A DNA stretch of 64,000 nucleotides from Paralvinella palmiformis (lineage: Eukaryota > Annelida > Polychaeta > Terebellida > Alvinellidae), in contig JAODUP010000669.1 of assembly GCA_025642065.1 (NCBI GenBank), positions 1-64,000 on the forward strand. Direction: 5' to 3'. Positions 55,340 through 64,000 of this stretch are shown here, one piece after another. The notes beneath the pieces are model-generated. The model saw only the letters and a program-made list of their open reading frames with translations, did not search any database and was not told the origin of the DNA. A program made the translations under genes and the position numbers. Each line of letters starts with the position of its first letter. Position 1 is the stretch's first letter.

Positions 55340-56490
55340 TTTTCCTTATTTTGAGTGGAGAGCAGCCTTGCACTTGTTCAAGTTGTTGGCATTGAACTGC
55401 AGTTGCCACTTCTCAGACCATTGAACAAGTCACTGGAGATGCACTCACAGTTCGGTCCAGTCATTCTCTGAGGAGGATTTCCTATAGACCGTTTTTATCA
55501 TCAGCAAATATATGTGTTGTGCTGCGTATCATATCGGGTAGGTCATTGATAAAGATGACAAACAGTATTGGCCAAAGAATGCTCACTTGAAAAATACTGC
55601 TGAACACCCCTGGTCATGCTGACAGACAGCTATTCACCAGGTAGAAAAAGTGACACGTTGTTTACAGTCAGTAAGGAAAGTTTGTATTCAGTCCAGGACT
55701 TTGCCGTTGAATCCATATGCTGCTATCTTAGCATGGAGTCTCTGGTGCAGTACAGAATCGAATGCCTTGCAGAAATCGAGGTACACTGTGTCGATTGGGT
55801 CACCAGAGTCAAGCATTTCAGTCCACAGTTCTAAGAGTAAGACTGAGTAGTTGGGTCATACCTGACCTCCCCAGGATAAAACCATGTTGGGCATCACAGA
55901 ATAATTGATTTTCCATCATATGATGTACTAGGTGATCAGATATTATTGACTCCATCATAAGTTTTCCTATTATGGAGGTCAGACTTACTGGTCTGTAATT
56001 ACCAGCACTTGATCTGCTACCTTTCTTATGTATTGGTGTGATGTTTCCAATTTTCCAGGCTATGGGAAGTTGCCCCTCACTGGGTGATGAAATGGCACCA
56101 GCCTTCTCCTTCAGGACTCCTGTTTGAATTTTGTTGGGTCCAGTTACTTTATTTTGGGGTTCAGCTTGGACAGCTTTTTCTGTACCAATTCTGTTGTAGT
56201 GTTATGTTTACATCAGAGAGTGCGGTACTTAGTTTCTAGTGATGGCATATTCTCACGGGTGGATACACTGGCAAACTAGGTGTTCAGGATATTACTATTA
56301 TCAGCCTTTACCAGATCACATTGAGTTTTTGTACCATCATTACACTTGATGTCACCAATCCGGGGTTTGTTCTTCAATTTGTAGTTACAGTATGTCCAAA
56401 AAGCTTTGGGGTCAGACTTTACGTTTTGGGTTAGATCTTTCTCAAATTCTTTACATACTTGATGTGTGAGTTTCTTCACATAATTATTAT
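55340..56490 (-). mobile_element. LINE reverse transcriptase remnant
   Basis: On the minus strand a pre-RT segment comes first (56479 onward: EFEKDLTQNVKSDPKAFWTY). The RT start follows near 56060-55920 (KKGSRSSAGNYRPVSLTSII). Then come DTVYLDFCKAFDSVLHQRL near 55800-55740, a degraded catalytic region, and SSSENDWTEL and QWSEKWQLQFNA near 55470-55390. The last two match the LINE at 18925-19890, so both belong to one family. Internal stops are present. Confidence 0.85.
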
Positions 56491-56922
56491 GTATTTATGG
56501 AAATTTGAAGTGTAATCTATCATTTGATTAATTTTATATATAGAGATCTATATATATATATTCCTATGCACAAATATACAAGTTTAAAATATAAACATAA
56601 CATTTAAGAAACTGTTAAATTAAAATTGAGTTCTTGGTTTAGACCTTCTCTATGTATTATTTATTTCTTATAGAAGATCCTCTGGTGTGAGCTCTTTACT
56701 TTAGTCTCAAACTTATCCCATAATTTCATTATCTTTGTTTGGTCTGTGTGTGTTTTTCGCAATGGATCCGTCACAACTCGTCATCTGTGAGGAATTGTGC
56801 CTGTGTATCAACTAGTTGGGCTTCATTGTGGAGAACTGTGAACAGTTAATAAAAGGGAAGATTGTGTCTGTACGATGTTGCCAAACCACACAAATTTCAC
56901 ATTTAAAAGCTTCTTGATGTGT

Positions 56923-58473
56923 CAGGGTTGTTTGATTTAAATCATTGATTTAAATCACTGCAAACAAATCACACATTTACTTTTTTTTAATTATTATGTT
57001 TCATTTGATTTTTATGATTATTGCATTTATTTTTATTGATCATTTTGTAAACAGGTGATTTATCAATTAACTTGCAGTACCACAAATGAATTTCAACACT
57101 ATGTAGTCTAACATTAACAAGTCGTACTGATCAGTGACAATTCCCAAAAATCTATGGTTGAGATGATCTTGGGAGATGAACACAATAGAAGGTTTGAAGA
57201 CACTCTGCTTCAATGTGGTAAATTGGACAAATTTGGGGCGCTCTAGAGTCAGATCTAAAAGATGTTACTTGAAGTCACTGACTTCACATGTCAAATCACC
57301 TTACATATCCATCCTGGCTGAACACCAAATAAATAAACAATAACTCAATAATCCCCAAAATTATGTAGACACTTGTGACATGTTATGCAGTTTGCTTAGC
57401 TGTCAAACTTGGCACACTGTTTTGGACATCGGGAAATAAAAACATTTCAGGACATACCGTTTGTGACAATGAGAACACATTGTTTTTGTTCAATAAAAGT
57501 ATTAAACTGTTGTCAACTGACAAAGCTACTCTGAAGCTAAGAACTAATTGAACTGAATTTCAAATTTATTTCATAATGACCCAAGATTCATTTGACTTTA
57601 CCAATATTTCTTGTGATCAACAATAAGTGTCCTGTAATCGTGTCTCTTTGTGTAATACTAACAGACAAAGGAATGTTGAGTTTTAGCCAAGGCTAAAAGG
57701 ATTATCGATGTGTGTGGGGAGAGGTCAATACTGACCGTACCTTGGGTTTTTTTACTGTAAAAAAATCAATTTTTTACACTACATTGTAAAAACCTGTAAT
57801 AAATTGTTAAATACTGTAAAAAAAAGTAAAAACCTCATTCATTATAACTATAAACAAGTTCTACTAGTCTTATTATGGATCTTGTTCAATATATTTATAT
57901 TATAGTGTCTTTCACAGACATGAATTTTTATTAACACACTACTCAATATTTGACATATGAATTTGTACATGAATAATAAGAATATAGCAAAATAATTACA
58001 TTTGTCGTTCTTCTGCAAACAAAGTGAATATTGTCTATCTGAACAGTTAAAAGGAAGTCACAAACTATGATATATCACCTGGTTAATGAAATCACATCTT
58101 AAAAACATTACAATACATGTATTTGTCAACAGTGGCTAGAGGGTTATTCTGAGAGCAGTAGATTATCTACTGTATATACAAGTATTAATTACACACACAT
58201 GCCAGATATAGTTAAGTAGTTAGTGAAGGGGTCAACTAGACTGGATATTGGGTTATCATATAAATGTGTATTAGTCTGTTAACTCTGTGTTACTTATTGT
58301 ATGTATTACAGTCATGTTGTTATATTGTTATCATTTTACTATTTTATAGCTGCATTTTATTTAAATTGAGTTTTTTACAAGTCAGTGTAAAAACTGTAAA
58401 AAATTATTTACGTTACATTCATAATAATTAATTCAAGGTGTTAATAACGTGTGTAAAAAAACTGTCAACCCTG
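56923..58473. mobile_element. Possible hAT-like non-autonomous element
   Basis: The left end is CAGGGTTGTTTGATTTAAATC and the right end is CAACCCTG (58466-58473), its inverted counterpart over 8 bp. The left side has tandem GATTTAAATCA palindromes. The right side has repeated TGTAAAAA stretches (57760-57830 and 58385-58460). The flanking 8-bp sequences do not match, so this is only a candidate. No transposase frame is present. Confidence 0.4.
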
Positions 58474-58830
58474 TCTATAACCTATGTGTGTCACTGTATA
58501 TTTAATATTGAACTTCATAAATGCAGGTCCCTATCTGACTTCTTTGAATCCAGGTGAAAACGCCCTCCAGTCAAAACCGCCTACGATAGGTAGGTCAAAT
58601 GGTCAAAACCCCCTCTTATGTTTAATCTGAGAGTCACTTAAGAGATTACTGTAATTGGGAAGCCTTAAATAATAGAATAATATATTTACTTTGTTCAACC
58701 TCCACAGAGTGAAGAAACACACATATATACAATAAAACATACAACCCTCACATATAGAAACATATAGAATATGACAATAGTAGATATATAATATCATTAT
58801 CAATTAAAATGACCTCATGAAAAGTTTGAC

Positions 58831-59032
58831 CAATATAATGAAAGGACTTGATAGTAACTAACAATATAATGAAAGGACTTGATAGTAACTAACAATATAA
58901 TGAAAGGACTTGATAGTAACTAACAATATAATGAAAGGACTTGATAGTAACTAACAATATAATGAAAGGACTTGATAGTAACTAACATTATAATGAAAGG
59001 ACTTGATAGTAACTAACAATATAATGAAAGGG
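58831..59032. repeat. 31-bp tandem repeat, about 6.5 copies
   Basis: Units start at 58831, 58862, 58893, 58924, 58955, 58986 and 59017 (partial). Each begins CAATATAATGAAAGGACTTG. The copies are nearly identical, with one substitution in the sixth. Confidence 0.97.
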
Positions 59033-59055
59033 CTTCCTTTTCCTCCACGGGAGCA

Positions 59056-59376
59056 GTGACCATGGATATTGAGATCCAGACAGTGATACGCATTGTCCCA
59101 CACGATCAAGATCCAAATCCCGACTTTGTCGCAGCTTTAAGTAAGCTGAAAAGCACGATGAAGAACAAAAGTGGTACATCACCGAGTCCGCTAACCCAGA
59201 TACTCGTGGAAACTATGGCAACTGCTACAACTGAGATTCGTGCTGCTTTAGGCGACCCTGAAGTTGTCAAATGTTCCCTATGTCAGGGAGCGTGCCAAGC
59301 ATCTTCCCCAAAGTCCACAATCACAATTAAGTTACAAGAAACTCTGGTTTATTTTTCAAAAGGGGGTTTAGCCTGA
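59056..59376 (+). CDS. Unrecognised 106-aa open frame within an inverted-repeat element
   Basis: The frame starts MTMDIEIQTVIRIVPHDQDP, has a Ser/Thr-rich middle and a CSLCQGAC cysteine cluster, and ends a little before the right inverted repeat. Its composition is not like the AT-rich surroundings. No family was recognised. It may be the exon of an element-encoded protein or a captured host exon. Confidence 0.3.
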   Translation: MTMDIEIQTVIRIVPHDQDPNPDFVAALSKLKSTMKNKSGTSPSPLTQILVETMATATTEIRAALGDPEVVKCSLCQGACQASSPKSTITIKLQETLVYFSKGGLA

Positions 59377-59409
59377 GGGGGGTTGTGACTGAGGGGGTTT
59401 CACCGTTTA

Positions 59410-62400
59410 CCGACTTCTGTATATATCTACAGATTGCTATAATAAGATTATATTGTCACTTGTCGTGACTTCTACTGATGTGCCATTTCATATTAGAAAG
59501 TATAAAGTTTCTTAAGTAAAGACTGCTATCCACCAGAACTGTATTTTTATTGATAACAGTGTGTGTGTGTGTGTTTATTTATAACATTGATAAAGCAATA
59601 ATACATTCTTGATTAACACATTTGGCATCTTGACATGGTTACATAATTATATAAATACGTTGTATGACCTGATGTCAGAATGAATCACCTTTGTAATTGG
59701 CAGAGACATAAAGATATAACAGATATTTTTATATATGTATACCATAGATCAGGATTGGAAAGTTTATGACACAATGTAAAAAAACATGGATTAATCCAGG
59801 GTTTATGACGTCATATCATAAACAGGTTTATGATGGTTTAAGACATGATAGCGTTATAAACTGTCTAAAGCATTTTTTAAATATAAATATTGGCATATGC
59901 AACAAATTTGTGACATATTTTCTGAGAAATACATGAAAAGTAGTTTTTGGATTACTTGAATTATTAATATAATATTGTAGTATTTAAAGTAAAATTATTA
60001 TACAATAAGTTAGAGCCTCATTATTAGACTATGGTAATCATACCCTGGTGTTGTTTGTAGCCAAAATTAGTTGACCTGATCGTTTCTAGAGCTTAGGAGG
60101 TGGTACTAATTTAATAGAACCATTCATTAATTGTATGACATTGAGCATGACACTGCCCTCTTAGGTTGGTGCTGGTGTATAACTGTGGCTGACCATGGTG
60201 CATGCAGTGACAGTGGCTTCACTTAATGATCCTCCTTAATATTTATATATGGTTAGTTTCTTAAGAAAACAGCCAGGCTGGTATTTTGTCACAGGATCCT
60301 CCAAGGACTTTGTGATTTGGATAATTGATATATCAAATGGACTGATTCAATTGTACACGTGAAAGATGTGAGAGTCTGTTATGGTTACTGAATAAAATAT
60401 CCCTCCAAATTATTTCTGTTATTACTGAATTAGAAAAAATGTAAGAGAGAGCAACATAAACTATTATTTTACTTTCATGTTTGTAATATATAAATATACT
60501 AATTCTGATCTAATGATAATCCACAACTAGTTCTAAGCAAAATAGATCAAAAGTGAACTGTTCAATTAACAATCAGAATTAGAACAACTTATATAATTAA
60601 ATTACTGCTGAGCACTTATTCTATTTCAGAAAATGTAATTTTATTTAATAAAACTTCATCTGTATATGGAATGATATGAAATCTGTGGCCAGTTTAAAAT
60701 TACTCTAAAATAGTAAAATGTTTTCATTTAATAATGGTAATTTTTTTAGCTAACGAAAGAGTATTAATCATATCATATGACGTACAATTGTCGCACACCC
60801 CCATTTAAAGTCTCCCTCCATAATACCAATTTAATATCTCCAAAAATTTATTTATTGTTGTCACTCTTCCAGCCCTATACTTTTTTCATTGGATGATTGG
60901 AAATTAATATATGATTTCATAAGTTTCAACACGACTTACCTGTTTTGGGCAATTTATATACATTACTCAACTTCGTAACCACGAGTCATAATGGTTTGGT
61001 TACAGTTTGCGGTAGTTCGCTTTATTTGTGATATATTCACATGATCTATCCATGTCTTAAAGTAGAAAGTTAAATTTGTTTGAAGTGTTTTATGTTTGTG
61101 ATAGCAGCGTTGGCTAGTCACAAAAGTTGGCTGGAGCCAGTCTGTATTTAATATGCTAAAAGCCACTTTTACCCGGTAAATGTTTTTTTTTTTGTGCTAA
61201 ATAATGGGAAGAACCATCAGAAACAGAACACATGGTTTTAAACGCTGATACAATATATTTGTATTAAGAATTGGTTGTAATGTTTAAATGAGTTTATTTA
61301 AATGGGATATCATGCATGTAAACATATAAATACTGCCCAGTATCCAGAGATCTATATTACAAAGTTAAGTAGACAGTTTTAACTTAAAGAGGACATATTT
61401 CATTTTATGTTTTTTTCCCTTTGACATATCGGCAGTAGTTATATTTATAGTATATAAGAATTGGTTAAATATAAACAAAAAAATTCAAAACTGAACTCGC
61501 TTTTAGAAAATCCATTAAATAATACTATTAGTTATAAGACCAGGTTTAACAACAGGCTTTAAGCTTCTATATTTACTATATATATATATTATTATTCATT
61601 CATTCATATAAAAGGCTCATTTACTGTGGTGCATTAATCTCAAGTTCCAAAACTAACCCCTCTCTCTGTATACAAAGTACATCATTGTATATGCACGTGT
61701 ATGTATATATATATATATATATATGGTTATAATGATACCTAGTCCTTACTCGCTTCTACGTGGAAAATTCTTTAATTTATAGTTTTATCTCACGGTAGCT
61801 AGTTATGTAAACACAATAACAATACATTTTTATTCGCTTTTGACTAAATTCACCTGGATTTATCCACTGTTTTACCTGTCTGGTAGTCAATGTTTTTACC
61901 AGTACTTGTTGGTGTACCTGACTTAATGTCGGTAGTAAACAATTATTTAGTTGTGATCTCGCATTCTTTAGACACTAATTTGTGCAATTTATTTTTCTGT
62001 TGTCCAATTATTTTGTGTTTAATTTTGTGTTATATATTGAGTGTTTAATGAGGAAATGGATTGAGTTTTTGCTTGATGCAGTATACTAATGCAAAGTAAA
62101 CATGCAGGAATGAGATTAAATTGAATGCCAAATTACACCTTTTTAAAACCAAGCAAGTAAAAGCTGAGTTTGGTTTTGTTCAGGTTCGAGTTCAGAACTT
62201 GAACAAATATTTTTCGATTAGAATCTGATGGTTGGAGTTTAATAACCGAAGTAATTTGGTTTAACTCAGATTTTACTAGTTTGACTCCAGTTTAACTCAG
62301 GTTTACTAGTTTAACCTAAGTATTAGTAGTAATTAACCCAATGTTATGGTTTCACCTAGGTTTTAGTAGTTCAACTCTGCCACTCTCTGGCTAAACTTGG

Positions 62401-62670
62401 TTTTACTATGATCCAATATTGAGGATTACTTATTGATGAACTTACTACTATGTATTCCAGACATCTTTGAGTTACACAATGTAATAGTCAGTGTTTCTGC
62501 TTCGTGGATGGAGGTAATATAATCATAGCTCCATCAATTGGACGGAATAAATATATATATATATTACCTAGAAAACTAATGCTCTGCCTCTGGTTACTAT
62601 AATAGTGGCGTCTACCTGACTTCAGTTAGGAGATAATGTTAACAGATTAACCTGTTCATCAATAGAGAGA
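59410..62670. other. AT-rich stretch without recognisable genes
   Basis: Only short random frames and small TA or TG runs (for example 61703-61726) were seen. A degenerate repeat begins near 62200. Confidence 0.5.
62200..62410. repeat. Degenerate minisatellite, GTTTAACTCAGGTTTTACTA type
   Basis: Variants of a unit of roughly 22-25 bp recur six or more times: TTTAACTCAGATTTTACTAG, TTTAACTCAGGTTTACTAG, TTTCACCTAGGTTTTAGTAG and others. They are diverged. Confidence 0.6.
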
Positions 62671-62672
62671 TA

Positions 62673-62726
62673 CATTTAGCCTATCATATGCACAAAAGCG
62701 GCCATAAAACATCAATCATCATCATA
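62673..62726 (+). mobile_element. SINE-1 3' fragment
   Basis: Tail only: ATTTAGCCTATCATATGCAC, AAAAGCGGCCATAAAACATC, AATCATCATC. Confidence 0.85.
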
Positions 62727-62824
62727 TAATATGTGACAAGGGCAGTTAATTCATAAGTGATGTCATCAAATGATGGTGTTTTAAATTACTTTAGTGATCA
62801 ATGAGATATTTTGACAAATACATT

Positions 62825-62865
<41 letters not shown>

Positions 62866-63699
62866 GACTGTGAGAATTGCCGTTTAGACCCAAAACTACT
62901 TCATCTCCAAAAGTTTAAAATCAGTGAATAATTATACAAAAGTGTTTAGAAAGCAGTATTCTATTGTGATCACAGGTTACTCTCATGAGGTGTGTATATC
63001 AATTATTCCAGAAATTGGATGGAACTAAATCAATGTGTGATCTATAGTGAACAAACAGTAATAAGATCAAGTAAGTTAATGTCAACATGAGACAGTATTA
63101 ATTTTATTATTGTGTGTGTGTGTGTGTGATCATGTTATGATTCAATTATTAATAAAGTTACAATTATAACCCCACTATTTGGGGTTTAGCTAATTACCTG
63201 GAGAGGGAATTTTTTTAAACCCATCAGGTATGATAATCTGTCATTTAAAATAAATTATATATAAATAAAAAAATGAAACTATTGCCTATTAAATTGTATT
63301 TGGTTCTCTTCATCAAAGTATCGGCAATAATTAAGATCATTAACTCGATGTCGTATAAAGTCAGACTGATTGTTGTCTACAATTTTGACACAAGAGACAT
63401 TCCAGATGACAATGGGACACAAATTACTTCCTATAGTATTAATCACTCTGTGTCATGAACATTTCATACACACTGAGTACATGAACTGTTCATGAATAGG
63501 ACCATTTCATGTTCATGAACTCTTCATGTGTTGTTCGTGAATTATGTGCATTAACTGTTCTTGCATGATTCATGAATAGCTCTTGGATCTTTTCACCAGG
63601 GTATATATAATATATATAATAAGGCTTACAGCTTTCTTTATTCTTGGTTTGATTGTTGTTTAAATGGAGTCAGGTTATTTAATATCCTGACTCGGGGTT

Positions 63700-63826
63700 A
63701 GTCAGATCTGGGATATAATGACCTGAGGGGTATCTCCCTAAGGCAACAAATCCCCCAAAACGCGGCATGAATCGGGTTTGAACCCACAACCCAGAGTTTT
63801 TTAACCACTGCACCACTGGAGCTCCC
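63700..63826 (-). mobile_element. tRNA-derived SINE (SINE-2-like) head fragment
   Basis: On the minus strand it has head GCTCCAGTGGTGCAGTGGTT with box B GGGTTCAAACCCG. The sequence after it differs from the 47165-47528 copy, so it may be a sister family. Confidence 0.7.
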
Positions 63827-64000
63827 TTTAGCTTTTGTAAGCTGAATGTTACCACATATCAGTTATGTAGGAGCTTAAAGGGATTGTATTGTTTATTATA
63901 TTTAATATTCAATACAATGATATTTTGCTTCAATTTGATCTATAATAGTCATTTTCTAGATTAATTACGTTATAATACTAGTTCCTTTAGTACAGGTACA

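Larger units (their letters stand above)
58551..59405 (+). mobile_element. Inverted-repeat element with a 31-bp satellite and a 106-codon frame
   Basis: The left end reads GGTGAAAACGCCCTCCAGTC then AAAACCGCC. The right end, reverse complemented, reads GGTGAAACCCCCTCAGTCAC then AACCCCCC. A second, inner matching block (GGTCAAAACCCCCTC and GGCTAAACCCCCTTTTG) also faces inward. Between them are the 31-bp tandem repeats at 58831-59032 and an open frame at 59056-59376. The transposon class is not recognised. Confidence 0.55.

Noticed and set aside
55616..55850. Plus-strand frames near 55650
   Set aside because: They are antisense to the LINE reverse transcriptase segment containing YLDFCKAFDSV.

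Overview
The window is animal nuclear DNA. Most of it is AT-rich and non-coding. Coding sequence is split into short GT-AG exons, and there are many dinucleotide and tetranucleotide microsatellites, tRNA-derived SINEs, decayed non-LTR (LINE) reverse transcriptases, a decayed Ty3/Gypsy pol gene and DNA-transposon remnants. No operons, ribosome-binding sites or CRISPR arrays were seen. The SINE/LINE mix and the GT11 fucosyltransferase would suit a mollusc or another lophotrochozoan, but this is a guess.

Four host loci are supported. (1) A one-exon alpha-1,2-fucosyltransferase-like gene (GT11, 350 aa), minus strand, 8585-9637. (2) A secreted M14 zinc carboxypeptidase (A/B type), minus strand, 23384-30654. 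Eleven pieces are placed here by splice sites and reading phase, with one propeptide segment not found. (3) An uncharacterised 12-exon gene, plus strand, 39990-48468, whose exons join in frame into a 388-residue, helix-rich protein. (4) A first exon with a mitochondrial-type leader, plus strand, 54704-54929. There is also a THAP zinc-finger first exon (5981-6057). It lies inside a 537-bp element with inverted repeats and a near-perfect 8-bp target duplication, which looks like a P-element derivative.

Layout. 1-3480: a 1.58-kb tandem duplication (plus a decayed third copy), each full unit holding a tRNA-Ala(AGC)-like gene. 3540-4933: LINE remnant. 5000-7600: unknown coding-like islands and the P-like element. 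8585-9637: fucosyltransferase. 11385-13050: LINE remnant. 14000-17400: microsatellites and a SINE with intact target duplications. 17390-18924: Gypsy pol remnant, followed directly by a LINE (18925-19890) and another (20740-21420). 23384-30654: carboxypeptidase with microsatellite-filled introns and a LINE in one intron. 31000-39500: SINEs and microsatellites. 39990-48468: the 388-aa gene. 49375-54150: LINE pieces, a tRNA-SINE and a hAT-like element inserted in a LINE. 54704 onward: the mitochondrial-type exon, a minus-strand LINE, two more inverted-repeat elements and AT-rich DNA without recognisable genes.

The host genes look unrelated in function. The clearest story is mobile-element activity: SINEs with intact target duplications, a SINE that shares its 3' tail with local LINEs, and elements nested in one another. 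The most unusual items are the P-like element that kept its promoter and THAP exon, the pair of tRNA-Ala copies that decayed in opposite arms, and the unrecognised 388-aa gene.
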